This document shows positions 1 through 11,098 of a stretch of 64,000 nucleotides of DNA, one piece after another. Source of the DNA: JABFWF01 sp035539135 (GTDB taxonomy: Bacteria > Pseudomonadota > Gammaproteobacteria > Xanthomonadales > Xanthomonadaceae); the NCBI GenBank assembly GCA_035539135.1, contig DATLJD010000011.1, positions 62,001 through 126,000 of the forward strand, read 5' to 3'. The notes under the pieces are model-generated. The model made no database searches and had not been told where the DNA came from. It worked only from the letters and a program-made list of their open reading frames with translations. Each line of letters begins with the position of its first letter. Within the stretch, counting starts at the first letter, position 1. A program made the position numbers and the translations under genes.

Positions 1-512
1 ACGCGAGCGAACGGATCTCCGCGCTGCAGCAGCGCGAGCTGCGCGCGCGCATGCAATTGCAGCAGGCGCCGCAGGTCGCGCAGCGGCTGGCCGAGGCCGA
101 GCGGCTGGAGACGCGCGCGCCCGCCTTCCTGCCGGAGGCGACCAACGAGCTCGCCACCGCCGGCCTGGTGCAGCGGCTGGAAAACGTGGTGGCGCGCGCC
201 AGTCCCGGCAACCGCAGTTGCGCGATTACCAACCGCTCGCCCGCGACCGAGCCGCGCCAGGAACGGTTCGCGCGGGTCACCGTGCAGGTGCGCCTGCGCT
301 GCGGCACCCCGGAACTCGCCGCGGTGCTGCACGCGCTGGAGAGCGGATCGCCGCGGCTGTTCGTCGACAACCTCAACATCCTCTCCGGGGCGACCTTCTT
401 CACGCCGGGGCCGGGCAACGACCAGTCCGGCGGGCTGGACGTGAGCTTCGACCTGTACGGCTACCTGCGGCCCGGCGCGGCACCGCCGGCGGGAGCGTCC
501 CGTGCGCCTTGA
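1..512 (+). CDS. xpsM: Type II secretion protein M (GspM/XpsM), 5'-truncated
   Basis: This is the C-terminal part of the inner-membrane type II secretion protein M, which binds protein L and helps energise pseudopilus assembly. The frame is open to the left edge (first codon at 3), so the N-terminal membrane anchor lies outside the window; the ATG at 51 is internal. About 170 residues remain: a charged, probably coiled segment followed by a small alpha/beta domain ending in a conserved-looking beta strand (GGLDVSFDLYGYL). The assignment relies mainly on context: it overlaps an N-type gene by 11 nt, which is followed by the secretin, the M-N-D order known from Xanthomonas xps operons. Sequence similarity within GspM is low, so context carries most of the weight. 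Confidence 0.82.
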   Translation, partial: ASERISALQQRELRARMQLQQAPQVAQRLAEAERLETRAPAFLPEATNELATAGLVQRLENVVARASPGNRSCAITNRSPATEPRQERFARVTVQVRLRCGTPELAAVLHALESGSPRLFVDNLNILSGATFFTPGPGNDQSGGLDVSFDLYGYLRPGAAPPAGASRAP

Positions 513-1260
513 GCATGTCGCCACCCGCACCTGGCTGCTCGGCGCGTTCGCCGGCTGGGCGGTGGCCGCGTGGATCCTCGCGCTGGCCGGGATGGGCGGG
601 CACGTGGCGCTGCTGCCGGCCGATCCCGCGCTGCTGCAGGCGCTGCCGCAGCCCGCCCCGTCGCCGCCGGACCGGGTGGGGCCACTCTCGCAATACGCGG
701 AAGTGGCGGCGCGGCCGCTGTTCTCCAGCGATCGCCGGCCGCGTCCCTTCTTCCTGCAGCAGGCCACCGGCGAAGGCCCCGATGCCAACGCCTTCGACTA
801 CGTGCTCAGCAGCGTCCTCATCACGCCGAACACGAAGCTGGCGATCCTGCAGCCGAGCGCGGGCGGCGAGTCGGTGGTGGTGCGCTTCGGCGAGGCGGCG
901 GACGCGTTGCCGGAGTGGCGGCTGGTCGAACTCGATCCGCGCAGCGCGGTGTTCGAGGGGCCCGGCGGCCGCAAGGCGCTGAACCTGCGCGTATGGGACG
1001 GCAAGGGCGGGCAGCCGCCGACCGCCGTCGACGCGGTGACCGACGCCGACGCCGCAGTGCCAGCGGACATGCCCGCGCCGCCGCCCGCCCCACCGGCGAA
1101 CGCCGCGCAGGCCGGCGGGCTGGGCGAAGACAAGCCCGATCCCGAGGAAGCCGAACGCGCGCGCCAGCAGATGGAAAGCATCCGCAAGCGCATCGAGGAG
1201 CGGCGCGCGCAACTGCGCCGCGAAGCCGGCCAGCAGACGCCGCCAGGCCGCAACCCCTAG
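502..1260 (+). CDS. xpsN: Type II secretion protein N (XpsN)
   Basis: This 252-residue protein is the xanthomonad-type N component of the type II secretion system, thought to link the inner-membrane platform to the secretin. It starts at a GTG that overlaps the end of xpsM by 11 nt; no in-frame ATG lies nearby. Residues about 10-35 form a membrane anchor. A periplasmic stretch near residues 65-80 carries the RPLFSSDRRP motif, which resembles the homology region of GspC proteins. The C-terminal third is Ala/Pro-rich and ends in a charged coil. The gene sits 9 nt upstream of the secretin gene, so the three cistrons are very likely co-translated. Identification is by the motif and position; no enzyme activity is expected. 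Confidence 0.85.
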   Translation: MRLEHVATRTWLLGAFAGWAVAAWILALAGMGGHVALLPADPALLQALPQPAPSPPDRVGPLSQYAEVAARPLFSSDRRPRPFFLQQATGEGPDANAFDYVLSSVLITPNTKLAILQPSAGGESVVVRFGEAADALPEWRLVELDPRSAVFEGPGGRKALNLRVWDGKGGQPPTAVDAVTDADAAVPADMPAPPPAPPANAAQAGGLGEDKPDPEEAERARQQMESIRKRIEERRAQLRREAGQQTPPGRNP

Positions 1261-1269
1261 AGTGGACCC

Positions 1270-3510
1270 ATGAACCGACGCCCGACTTCCCCCCGCGTCC
1301 GCGCACTCCTCCGCTGCATGGCCATCGCCGTGCTCGCCGGCATGCTCGCCGCCTGCGCCAGCGCGCCGGTCGCCCGCATCCAGCGCGGCGCCACGCCGGC
1401 CCCCGCCACGACCGGCGCCGACGGCGTCGACAAGGAAGCGCTGCCCGCGGAAGCGACCGGCCCGGTCCCGGTGATCCGCCGCGGCACCGGCCAGGTGATC
1501 AACCAGGCCGCCGCGAGCGCGCCGCCGCCGCGCCTGGGCGGCACCACCGGCGAGGCCACCTTCAACTTCGAGGGCGAATCGGTGCAGGCCGTGGTGAAGG
1601 CCATCCTCGGCGACATGCTGGGCCAGAACTACGTGATCGCGCCGGGCGTGCAGGGCACCGTGACCTACGTGACCTCGCGCCCGGTCAGCCCGGCCGAGGC
1701 GCTGAGCCTGCTGGAGATGGTGCTGGGCTGGAACAACGCGCGCCTGGTCTACGCCGACGGCCGCTACAACATCGTGCCCGCCGACGACGCGCTGGCCGGC
1801 ACGGTCGCCCCGCGCACCGGCGGCGCGGCGATGGCGCGCGGCTTCGAGTCGCGGGTGGTGCCGCTGAAGTACGTCTCCGCGACCGAGATGAAGAAGATCC
1901 TGGAGCCGTTCGCGCGCAAGAACGCGGTGGTCAACGCGGACCCCGGCCGCAACACGATCACCGTCGCCGGCACGCGCGCCGAGCTCGAGAACTACCTGCG
2001 CACGATCCAGATCTTCGACGTCGACTGGATGTCGTCGATGTCGGTCGGCGTGTTCCCGCTGCAATCGGGCAAGGCGAGCCAGGTGGTGTCCGACCTGGAG
2101 AAGGTGTTCGGCGAGCAGAGCAAGTCGCCGGTCGCCGGCATGTTCCGCTTCATGCCGCTGGAGGCGGCGAACGCGGTGATGGTGATCACCCCGCAGCCGG
2201 ACTACCTCGACGACATCCAGCAGTGGCTGGAGCGCATCGACGGCGCCGGCGGCGGCGTCCAGCTGTTCTCCTACGAGCTCAAGTACATCAAGGCCAAGGA
2301 CCTGGCCGACCGCCTGGCCGAGGTGTTCGGCGGCAGCGCCGGCCGCGGCGGCGCGAGCCGCGGTCCAACCCTGATGCCGGGGCTGGAATCGACCGAGATC
2401 CGCGACAGCGGCGTGGACGACAGCAGCGGCATCAGCAGCGCCCGCATCGGTGGCGACACCCCGGGCGGCACCGGCAGCGAGACCGCCACCGGCGGCCTCG
2501 GCGAGGGCATGTCGCTCGGCCAGGCGACCAGCGGCAACGGCACGGTCACCCTGCAGGTCAACGGCGACCAGGTCGGCGTGTCGGCGGTCGGCGAGACCAA
2601 CAGCCTGCTGGTGCGGGCGACGCCGCAGGCGTGGCGATCGATCCGCGAGGTGGTCGAGAAGCTCGACGTGATGCCGCTGCAGGTGCACATCGAGGCGCAG
2701 GTGGCGCAGGTGGCGCTGACCGGCGACCTGCGCTACGGCGTCAGCTGGTTCTTCGAGCAGGCGGTCAACACGCCGGTGGACCAGGGCGGCGCCGGCTTGC
2801 CCAGCGCACTCGGCCGCGACATCTGGGGCGACATCGCCGGCAGCATCAAGCCGGCGGGCGGCGTGAACCCCGGCCTCGCCTGGACCTTCCTCGGCCGCAA
2901 CGCCGCCGCGGTGATCAACGCGCTGGACGAGATCACCGACGTGCGCCTGCTGCAGACGCCCTCGGTGATGGTGCGCAACAACAGCGAAGCGACGCTCAAC
3001 GTCGGCACCCGCATCCCGATCGCCTCGGTGACCTTCAATCCGGGCGGCGTGCCGACCACCGGCGAAGGCACCTTCAGCCAGGTCCAGTACCTCGACACCG
3101 GCGTGATCCTGAAGGTGCGTCCCCGGGTGACCAAGGACGGGATGGTGTTCCTCGACCTCGTGCAGGAAGTCAGCCAGCCGACCGGCAATCCGGACCAGAA
3201 CGGCAACGTCCGGATCAGCTCGCAGAAGCTGAAGACCGAGGCGGCCGTGCAGAGCGGCGACACGGTGATGCTGGCGGGTCTGATCAGCGATGGCACCACG
3301 CGCGGCGGCAGCGGCGTGCCCGGCCTGAGCCGGATCCCGATCCTCGGCGCGCTGTTCGGCACCCAGAGCTCGTCGAACAAGCGCGAGGAGACCATCATCC
3401 TGATTACGCCGACCGTAGTCCGCGATCCGCAGGAAGCGCGCGACCTTACCGACGAGTACGGCCGTCGCTTCCGCGCACTCGAGCCGCTGTACGCGGCGCC
3501 GAAGGAATAG
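1270..3510 (+). CDS. xpsD: Type II secretion system secretin (GspD/XpsD)
   Basis: This 746-residue protein forms the outer-membrane pore through which folded exoenzymes leave the periplasm. Residues 1-29 are a lipoprotein signal with lipobox L26-A-A-C29. This fits XpsD-type secretins, which are lipoproteins. The N0 domain starts near residue 95 (FNFEGESVQAVVKAIL), and N1-N3 repeats follow to about residue 450, with a Gly/Ser-rich insertion around 360-430 inside N3 as in other GspD proteins. The secretin core fills the C-terminal third and includes the conserved VPGLSRIPILGALFG stretch near residue 690. Length matches the family. It is the last recognisable xps gene here; two glycosyltransferase genes follow after 16 nt. 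Confidence 0.96.
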   Translation: MNRRPTSPRVRALLRCMAIAVLAGMLAACASAPVARIQRGATPAPATTGADGVDKEALPAEATGPVPVIRRGTGQVINQAAASAPPPRLGGTTGEATFNFEGESVQAVVKAILGDMLGQNYVIAPGVQGTVTYVTSRPVSPAEALSLLEMVLGWNNARLVYADGRYNIVPADDALAGTVAPRTGGAAMARGFESRVVPLKYVSATEMKKILEPFARKNAVVNADPGRNTITVAGTRAELENYLRTIQIFDVDWMSSMSVGVFPLQSGKASQVVSDLEKVFGEQSKSPVAGMFRFMPLEAANAVMVITPQPDYLDDIQQWLERIDGAGGGVQLFSYELKYIKAKDLADRLAEVFGGSAGRGGASRGPTLMPGLESTEIRDSGVDDSSGISSARIGGDTPGGTGSETATGGLGEGMSLGQATSGNGTVTLQVNGDQVGVSAVGETNSLLVRATPQAWRSIREVVEKLDVMPLQVHIEAQVAQVALTGDLRYGVSWFFEQAVNTPVDQGGAGLPSALGRDIWGDIAGSIKPAGGVNPGLAWTFLGRNAAAVINALDEITDVRLLQTPSVMVRNNSEATLNVGTRIPIASVTFNPGGVPTTGEGTFSQVQYLDTGVILKVRPRVTKDGMVFLDLVQEVSQPTGNPDQNGNVRISSQKLKTEAAVQSGDTVMLAGLISDGTTRGGSGVPGLSRIPILGALFGTQSSSNKREETIILITPTVVRDPQEARDLTDEYGRRFRALEPLYAAPKE

Positions 3511-3526
3511 CGGCATCGCGCGGACC

Positions 3527-4372
3527 GTGGCTTCGACCGGCGCGCCGCTGCCCGTCGTCCTGTTGCCGCTCGGCGTGGACGACGAGGCCCTGGATGCCTG
3601 CCTCGGCGCGCTCGACGCGGGCACGCCGGCGGGCGCGCGGGTGTGGCTGGTCGACGACGCACAGGCCGGGCCGCGCGCGCAGGAAGTCGTGGCGCGCTGG
3701 CTCGAACGCACGCCGCTGACGGCGGACTACAGCCGGCGCCCGCGCGCGGTCGGCGAAGTTGCGCATCTCGACCAGGCGCTGGCCGCCTGCGGAGACGCCG
3801 ACGTGGTGGTGCTCGCCCCCGACGCGGTGCCGCTGCCCGGCTGGCTGCAGCAGCTCGCCGCCTGCCTCGCCCGCGACGCCGCGATCGCCACCGCCACGCC
3901 CTGGTGCAACGCCGGCGAGACCGTCGCCTGGCCGCGCGCCGGCGACGTCAACCCGCCGCCCGCGGACGGCGAGCGCCTGGCCCGCGCCTGCGCCACGCTG
4001 CCGCCGCTGCATCCGGAACTGCCGTCGGCGGTCAGCCACGCGGTCGCCCTGCGCGGCAGCGCGCGCCTGCGCGCCGGGGGGCTCGACGCCGCCAGCTACG
4101 GCTCCTGGTACGCCGCGCTGATCGACCTCTCGCTGCGCCTCGCCGGCCTCGGCTGGCGCAACGTGCTGTGCGAGACCGCGTTCGTCGCCCGCGGCGGCGA
4201 GGGCGGGCCGGCCGACGGCGACCTCGACGTGCTGGCCGCGCGCTGGCCGGCCTGGCACGCGCGCCTGGCGGGCTTCCTGATGGACGACCCGCTGCGTGGC
4301 GCGCGCGACGCGCTGGCCCGGGCGCACGCCGCCACCGGCGCGGAGTCGCCGCAGCGCGAGCTGTTCGCATGA
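3527..4372 (+). CDS. Glycosyltransferase family 2-like protein, divergent
   Basis: This 281-residue protein looks like a family-2 glycosyltransferase fold. It has a GT-A-like start (VVLLPLGVDDEALDACLGAL, then VWLVDDA) and a later APDAVPLPGWLQQLA stretch where GT2 enzymes carry the DXD/NPD nucleotide-sugar site. The usual acidic pair is weak, so it may be a divergent enzyme or a non-catalytic partner. Start is the GTG at 3527, 16 nt after the xpsD stop. The stop overlaps the ATG of the next, better-conserved GT2 gene (ATGA), implying coupled translation of the pair. No membrane segment is visible, so it is probably cytoplasmic. The sugar and acceptor cannot be told from sequence. Confidence 0.7.
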   Translation: MASTGAPLPVVLLPLGVDDEALDACLGALDAGTPAGARVWLVDDAQAGPRAQEVVARWLERTPLTADYSRRPRAVGEVAHLDQALAACGDADVVVLAPDAVPLPGWLQQLAACLARDAAIATATPWCNAGETVAWPRAGDVNPPPADGERLARACATLPPLHPELPSAVSHAVALRGSARLRAGGLDAASYGSWYAALIDLSLRLAGLGWRNVLCETAFVARGGEGGPADGDLDVLAARWPAWHARLAGFLMDDPLRGARDALARAHAATGAESPQRELFA

Positions 4373-5247
4373 GCGCGCCGTCCGTCACCGCCGGCGACGA
4401 CATCGGCGTGGTGGTGGTGACCCACCGCAGCGCCGACAGCATCGACGACTGCATCTCGCGTTTGCGCGGCGCCGACGGCGTCGCCGCGATCCGCATCGTC
4501 GACAACGGATCCGACGACGCGACGCTGGCGCTGCTGCAGCGCCACGCCACCGCCGATCCCGCCCTGCGCTTCATCGCCAACCCGGACAACCCGGGTTTTG
4601 CCGTCGCCTGCAACCAGGGCGCGCGTGCGCTGCGCGAGGACGGCGTCGCGGTGCGCTGGCTGGCCTTCGTCAATCCGGACTGCATGGTCGCCGTCGACAC
4701 CCTGGCGCGGCTGCGCGCGCACGCGCTGGCGGCGGGGTGCGAGGCGCTGGTTGGCGCCGATCTGGTCGACGAGCTGGGCGAACGCGACGCCGCCGCGCGC
4801 CGCCGCGACCCGGACTTCGCCGCGATGCTGGGCGCGCCGTCGGCGACGCGGCTGGGCGTGCCGCGCGACGCCGCGCGCGCGCTGCAGCCGGCGGACGCCG
4901 TCTCCGGCGCGCTGATGCTGATGCCGCGCGCGCTGTTCGAACGGATCGGCGGCTTCGACGAGGGTTACCGACTGCATGCCGAGGATCTCGACCTGTGCCG
5001 CCGCGCGCGCGCCGCCGGCGCGCTGGTCGCGGTCGCCAACGACGTGACCGTCGTGCACCTGCGCGGCGTGTCCTCGCGCACGCGGCCGCTGTTCGTGGAG
5101 TGGCACAAGCATCGCGGCCTGTGGCGCTATTTCCGCAAGTTCGAGGCGCCGCGGCGCGGCGCGGCCACCCGCGCCGCGGTGTGGCTCGCGATCTGGACGC
5201 ACTGGGCCGCGCGGTTGCCCGCCGCGCTGCTGAAACCTCGCCCGTAG
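4369..5247 (+). CDS. Glycosyltransferase family 2 (rhamnosyltransferase-like)
   Basis: This 292-residue GT-A enzyme should transfer a sugar from a nucleotide donor onto a surface polysaccharide or other acceptor. Visible GT2 hallmarks are the N-terminal VVVVTHRSADSIDDC strand-loop, VDNGSDD, an NPDNPGFAVACNQG segment typical of the WbbL/rhamnosyltransferase subgroup, the FVNPD nucleotide-sugar site near residue 104, and GFDEGYRLHAEDLDLCRR, holding the catalytic-type acidic pair near residue 205. The C-terminus is basic and amphipathic (WLAIWTHWAARLPAALLK), which could hold it at the inner membrane. The ATG at 4369 overlaps the preceding stop by 4 nt. Its TAG stop lies inside the first copy of an intergenic repeat. 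The donor is not predictable. Confidence 0.88.
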   Translation: MSAPSVTAGDDIGVVVVTHRSADSIDDCISRLRGADGVAAIRIVDNGSDDATLALLQRHATADPALRFIANPDNPGFAVACNQGARALREDGVAVRWLAFVNPDCMVAVDTLARLRAHALAAGCEALVGADLVDELGERDAAARRRDPDFAAMLGAPSATRLGVPRDAARALQPADAVSGALMLMPRALFERIGGFDEGYRLHAEDLDLCRRARAAGALVAVANDVTVVHLRGVSSRTRPLFVEWHKHRGLWRYFRKFEAPRRGAATRAAVWLAIWTHWAARLPAALLKPRP

Positions 5248-5370
5248 AGCGGACCTTGCTCCGCTGCCCTCACCGGGCGTAGATCGGAGCTTGCTCCGCT
5301 GCCGTGAAGCAAGCGGAGCAAGCTCTGCTCCACTGCCTGCCCATTGGTGTGTGCGGCAAGCTCCGCTGCA
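5244..5370. repeat. Short 'GCTTGCTCCGCT' repeat cluster with 13-bp hairpin
   Basis: Two direct copies of a ~25-bp unit (5244-5268 and 5279-5303, core CTTGCTCCGCTGCC) are followed by an inverted copy at 5309-5325 and a partial copy near 5351-5370. The arms 5288-5300 and 5312-5324 pair perfectly over 13 bp with an 11-nt loop. The cluster separates the convergent glycosyltransferase and pyrF genes and may act as a bidirectional terminator, although no T-run follows. The same core recurs at 16116-16183. Confidence 0.75.
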
Positions 5371-5372
5371 CG

Positions 5373-6194
5373 TCAGCGGTAGCGGTTGATCTGGTCCCGC
5401 AGCGCGCGCGCGGCGGTCGCCGCGGCCTCGGCGAAGTCCTCGCCCCGCGAGGCGTACAGGATCGCGCGCGACGAGCTGACGATCAGTCCGGTGCCATCCG
5501 CCGCGCGGCCGTTGCGCACCACCGCCTCGACGTCGCCGCCCTGCGCGCCGACGCCAGGCACCAGCAGCGGCATGCCGTCGCCGACGATCGCGCGCACCTC
5601 GCGCAGCTGTTCCGGCCAGGTCGCGCCGACCACCAGCGCGCAGTTGCCGTGGCCGTTCCACTCGCACGCGACCTTCCGCGCCACGTGCTGGTACAGCGGC
5701 CTGCCGTCCACCACCAGGTCCTGGAAGTCGCCGGCACCCGGGTTGGACGTGCGGCACAGGACCACCACGCCCTTGTCGGCCCGGTCGAGGAACGGCTGCA
5801 CCGAGTCGCGGCCGAGGTAGGGATTGGCGGTGACCGCGTCGGCGCGGTAGCGGTCGAAGGCCTCCGCGGCGTAGCGCGACGCGGTGCTGCCGATGTCGCC
5901 GCGCTTGCTGTCGAGGATGACCGGGATGCCCGGATGCGTCGACTGGATGTGCGCGACCAGCCGGTCCAGCGCGCCTTCCGCGCCGAGCGCGGCGAAATGC
6001 GCGATCTGCGGCTTGAACGCGCAGGCGTACTCCGCCGTCGCATCGGCGATCGCGCGGCAGAAGCCGAACACGGCGTCCGGATCGCCCGCGAAGCGCGCCG
6101 GGAATTTCGCCGGCTCCGGATCCAGGCCCACGCAGACCAGCGAACCGGCCCCGCTCCAGCGCGCCCGCAACATGTCCATGAAGGTCTTGGTCAT
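5373..6194 (-). CDS. pyrF: Orotidine 5'-phosphate decarboxylase
   Basis: This 273-residue enzyme decarboxylates OMP to UMP, the last step of de novo pyrimidine synthesis. It belongs to the longer type-2 PyrF group. The signature [13 protein letters not shown] near residues 90-103 holds the catalytic Asp-Lys-Asp array. [11 protein letters not shown] and an [10 protein letters not shown] phosphate-binding stretch follow near the C-terminus. The start chosen (ATG at 6194, MTKTFMDML) gives the normal family length; the frame extends much further upstream only as a shadow of ettA. The Shine-Dalgarno is weak. It lies 62 nt downstream of ettA on the same strand. A GC hairpin (arms 6231-6237 and 6243-6249) sits in that gap, so the two may be partly uncoupled. 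Confidence 0.96.
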   Translation of the reverse strand: MTKTFMDMLRARWSGAGSLVCVGLDPEPAKFPARFAGDPDAVFGFCRAIADATAEYACAFKPQIAHFAALGAEGALDRLVAHIQSTHPGIPVILDSKRGDIGSTASRYAAEAFDRYRADAVTANPYLGRDSVQPFLDRADKGVVVLCRTSNPGAGDFQDLVVDGRPLYQHVARKVACEWNGHGNCALVVGATWPEQLREVRAIVGDGMPLLVPGVGAQGGDVEAVVRNGRAADGTGLIVSSSRAILYASRGEDFAEAAATAARALRDQINRYR

Positions 6195-6256
6195 CGTCGT
6201 CTCGTCCCGTCGCCGCGCCGCAAGCGGAACGCCCGCCGGGAAGGCGGGCGCTCGCG

Positions 6257-7918
<1,662 letters not shown>

Positions 7919-8144
7919 GGGGGCTCCGTGGGCGCGGCGCGCGGGCGACGCGGGGCAGGCGGCGGCGTCCTGCGCGGGGGCAGGGGCCGGGGAACATCGG
8001 GATAGTCCGAAATTATAGAGCGCGCGCCGCCTGCCGTCCCGAACGCCAGCCACACGCCAGGCCGGCGCGGGCCGGCCCGGCCCCGGCCGGCGGGGCAGGG
8101 GCTACACTTCCGGTTCCCCCCAGACCGCCGCATCCCGGAGCGCC

Positions 8145-9395
8145 ATGTTCCCCCGCACCGCCCGCATCGAAGGCTACGACCCCGAACTCGCCCAGGCCAT
8201 CGCCGACGAGGCCCGCCGCCAGGAGGACCACGTCGAGCTGATCGCCAGCGAGAACTACGCCAGCCCGCGGGTGATGGAGGCGCAGGGCAGCGTGCTGACC
8301 AACAAGTACGCGGAAGGCTACCCGGGCAAGCGCTACTACGGCGGCTGCGAATACGTGGACGTGGCCGAGCGGCTGGCGATCGAGCGCTGCAAGCAGCTGT
8401 TCGGGGCCGACTATGCCAACGTGCAGCCGCACTCCGGCTCGCAGGCCAACCAGGCGGTGTACCTCGCGCTGCTGCAGCCGGGCGACACCATCCTGGGCAT
8501 GTCGCTGGCCCACGGCGGCCACCTGACCCACGGGGCCAAGGTCAACATCAGCGGCAAGCTCTTCAACGCCGTCCAGTACGGCGTGGACGACCAGGGGCTG
8601 ATCGACTACGACGCGGTCGAGCGCCTCGCCCTCGAGCACAAGCCGAAGATGGTGGTCGCAGGCTTCTCCGCCTACTCGCAGGTGGTGGACTGGGCGCGCT
8701 TCCGCGCGATCGCCGACCAGGTCGGCGCCTACCTGTTCGTGGACATGGCCCACGTCGCCGGCCTCGTAGCCGCGGGCGTGTACCCGAACCCGGTGCCGCA
8801 CGCGCACGTGGTCACCTCGACCACCCACAAGACCCTGCGCGGCCCGCGCGGCGGGATCATCGTGGCCAAGGCCGACGAGGAGATCGAGAAGAAGCTGCAG
8901 TCGATCGTGTTCCCCGGCATCCAGGGCGGCCCGCTGATGCACGTGATCGCGGCCAAGGCGGTTGCGTTCAAGGAAGCGCTGGAGCCGGAGTTCACCGCCT
9001 ACCAGCAGCAGGTGGTGAAGAACGCGCAGGCGATGGCGAACGCGATCATCGCGCGCGGCTACAAGATCGTCTCCGGCGGCACCCAGAACCACCTGATGCT
9101 GGTGGACATGATCGGCAAGGGCATCACCGGCAAGGACGCGGAGGCCGCGCTCGGCAAGGCGCACATCACCGTGAACAAGAACGCGGTGCCGAACGACCCG
9201 CAGAAGCCCTTCGTCACCTCCGGCCTGCGCCTGGGCACGCCCGCGGTCACCACCCGCGGCTACAGGGAACCGGATTGCGTCGCGCTCGCCAACTGGATCT
9301 GCGACGTGCTCGACCACCCGGCCGACGACAAGGTCATCGCCGGCGTGCGCGAGAACGTCACCAAGCAGTGCGCCCAGTTCCCGGTCTACGGCTGA
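8145..9395 (+). CDS. glyA: Serine hydroxymethyltransferase
   Basis: This 416-residue PLP enzyme interconverts serine and glycine, loading one-carbon units onto tetrahydrofolate. The PLP lysine is K229 in the [14 protein letters not shown] motif, the same position as in the E. coli enzyme. Other family stretches are [32 protein letters not shown] and the C-terminal [15 protein letters not shown]. The ATG at 8145 has a GGAG about 7 nt upstream. TACACT at 8103-8108 could be a -10 element, but no clear -35 is seen. It is divergent from ettA and followed after 25 nt by nrdR, a glyA-nrdR-rib order found in related bacteria. Confidence 0.98.
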   Translation: MFPRTARIEGYDPELAQAIADEARRQEDHVELIASENYASPRVMEAQGSVLTNKYAEGYPGKRYYGGCEYVDVAERLAIERCKQLFGADYANVQPHSGSQANQAVYLALLQPGDTILGMSLAHGGHLTHGAKVNISGKLFNAVQYGVDDQGLIDYDAVERLALEHKPKMVVAGFSAYSQVVDWARFRAIADQVGAYLFVDMAHVAGLVAAGVYPNPVPHAHVVTSTTHKTLRGPRGGIIVAKADEEIEKKLQSIVFPGIQGGPLMHVIAAKAVAFKEALEPEFTAYQQQVVKNAQAMANAIIARGYKIVSGGTQNHLMLVDMIGKGITGKDAEAALGKAHITVNKNAVPNDPQKPFVTSGLRLGTPAVTTRGYREPDCVALANWICDVLDHPADDKVIAGVRENVTKQCAQFPVYG

Positions 9396-9420
9396 ACCGA
9401 GCGGCAGCCGACGGCGCGCC

Positions 9421-9951
9421 ATGCACTGTCCCTTCTGCCAGCACGCCGACACCCGGGTGATCGACTCGCGGGTGTCCGAGGACGGCGCCACCATCCGCCG
9501 CCGGCGCGAGTGCGCGGCCTGCGGCGAGCGCTTTTCGACGCTGGAAACGATCGAGCTCAAGCTGCCGGCGATCATCAAGGACGACGGCCGCCGCGAGGCC
9601 TTCGACGCGCGCAAGCTGCGCCACGGCTTCGACCGCGCGCTGCACAAGCGGCCGGTGTCGGAGGAGCAGATCGAGGCGGCGGTGCGCTCGGTGGTGCACC
9701 AGTTGCGGATGACCACCGAGCGCGAACTGCCCTCCCGCCGGGTCGGCGAGTTCGTGATGGACGAGCTGCGCAAGCTCGACCACGTCGGCTACGTGCGCTT
9801 CGCCTCGGTCTACCGCAGCTTCGAGGACGTCGCCGACTTCCGCGAGGAACTCGACCGGCTCGAACGCGACCTCCCCGGCGAAGGCCAGCTGCCGCTGCTG
9901 GGCGCGGACGTGGTCCCCATCGACAAGCATGCCGAGAAGAAGAAGCGCTGA
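9421..9951 (+). CDS. nrdR: Transcriptional repressor NrdR
   Basis: NrdR represses ribonucleotide reductase genes in response to ATP/dATP. The 176-residue protein begins with a zinc ribbon using C3, C6, C31 and C34 (CPFC...CAAC) and an Arg-rich segment TIRRRREC that contacts DNA. An ATP-cone domain fills residues about 49-140 ([16 protein letters not shown] onward). The length is slightly above the usual 150-160 residues because of an acidic and then basic C-terminal tail ending in EKKKR. The stop overlaps the ribD start by 1 nt (TGATG), so it is the leader gene of the riboflavin operon. No NrdR box was recognised in the window. Confidence 0.97.
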   Translation: MHCPFCQHADTRVIDSRVSEDGATIRRRRECAACGERFSTLETIELKLPAIIKDDGRREAFDARKLRHGFDRALHKRPVSEEQIEAAVRSVVHQLRMTTERELPSRRVGEFVMDELRKLDHVGYVRFASVYRSFEDVADFREELDRLERDLPGEGQLPLLGADVVPIDKHAEKKKR

Positions 9952-11096
9952 TGCCAGTGTCCGACGCTCCGTCTCCCTCTTCCCCGCTCCCGTCTCCCGG
10001 CTTCTCCGCCCTCGACCACGCGATGATGGCGCGCGCGCTGCGCCTGGCCGGACAGGGCGCCTACACGACCAAGCCCAACCCGATGGTCGGCTGCGTGCTG
10101 GTGCGCGACGGCGAGGTGGTCGGCGAAGGCTGGCACCGGCGCGCCGGCGGGCCGCACGCGGAGGTGGTCGCGCTGGAGGCGGCCGGCGAGGCCGCGCGCG
10201 GCGCGACCGCCTACGTGACGCTGGAGCCCTGCGCGCATACCGGCCGCACCGGCCCCTGCGCCGACGCGCTGATCGCCGCCGGAGTGGCGCGCGTGGTCGG
10301 CGCCATGGCCGACCCGAACCCGCAGGTCGACGGCCAGGGCTACGCGCGCCTGCGCGAGGCCGGTATCGCGGTCGCCGACGGCCTGATGGAAGCGCAGGCG
10401 CGCGAACTCAATCGCGGTTTCGTGTCGCGCCTGGAGCGCGGCCGGCCGTGGCTGCGGGTCAAGCTCGCGACCAGCCTCGACGGCCGCAGCGCGCTGGCCA
10501 GCGGCGATTCGAAGTGGATCAGCGGCCTGCACGCGCGCGAGGACGTGCAGCGCTGGCGCGCCCGCGCCGGTGCGATCCTGACCGGCGCCGGCACCGTGCT
10601 GATCGACGATCCGCAGCTGACCGTGCGCTTCACCGAGGACATGCCCGAGCACGGCGCGGACTTCGTGCCGCCGCTGCGGGTGGTACTGGATCCGGGCCTG
10701 GCCACGGTCGCCCGCGGTCGCGTGCGCGAGGGCGACGCGCCGACCCTGTACCTGCACGCGCCCGACGCGCGCATGCCGCGCGGGATCGAGGCGCAGCACG
10801 CGTGGGTGCCGGTCAACGCCGGCCGCTTCGACCTCGACGCCGTGCTCGCGCTGCTGGCCGAGCGCAGGATCAACGAGGTGCAGGTGGAGGCCGGCGCGAC
10901 CCTGGCCGGCGCCTTCCTCGCCCAGGGCCTGGTCGACGAGCTGCTGCTGTACGTCGCGCCGGTGATGCTGGGCGAGCGCGCGCGGCCGCTGTTCGAGGGG
11001 CTGCACATCGACGCGATGACCGAGAAGCTGAAGATGCGGCTGGTGGAAACGCGGCGGATCGGCGACGACATCCGGGTGCTGCTGCGGCCGGAGTGA
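9951..11096 (+). CDS. ribD: Bifunctional pyrimidine deaminase/reductase RibD
   Basis: RibD performs two successive steps of riboflavin synthesis: deamination of the pyrimidine ring and reduction of the ribosyl side chain. Residues about 23-145 are the cytidine-deaminase-like zinc domain, with PHAEVVALE and PCAHTGRTGPC supplying His/Glu and two Cys. Residues about 165-375 are the reductase domain (LRVKLATSLDGRSAL, WISG, GAGTVLIDDPQLTVR). The start at 9951 overlaps the nrdR stop (TGATG). The first ~24 residues are Ser/Pro-rich and not conserved, so the ATG at 10023 is an alternative. The FMN riboswitch lies downstream of this gene, so ribD is outside its direct cis control. Confidence 0.96.
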   Translation: MPVSDAPSPSSPLPSPGFSALDHAMMARALRLAGQGAYTTKPNPMVGCVLVRDGEVVGEGWHRRAGGPHAEVVALEAAGEAARGATAYVTLEPCAHTGRTGPCADALIAAGVARVVGAMADPNPQVDGQGYARLREAGIAVADGLMEAQARELNRGFVSRLERGRPWLRVKLATSLDGRSALASGDSKWISGLHAREDVQRWRARAGAILTGAGTVLIDDPQLTVRFTEDMPEHGADFVPPLRVVLDPGLATVARGRVREGDAPTLYLHAPDARMPRGIEAQHAWVPVNAGRFDLDAVLALLAERRINEVQVEAGATLAGAFLAQGLVDELLLYVAPVMLGERARPLFEGLHIDAMTEKLKMRLVETRRIGDDIRVLLRPE

Positions 11097-11098
11097 GC

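Noticed and set aside
400..3711. A 1103-codon open frame on the minus strand opposite xpsN and xpsD
   Set aside because: It is antisense to well-supported type II secretion genes, with low-complexity His/Arg/Ala content typical of shadow frames in very GC-rich DNA, and no start signal.
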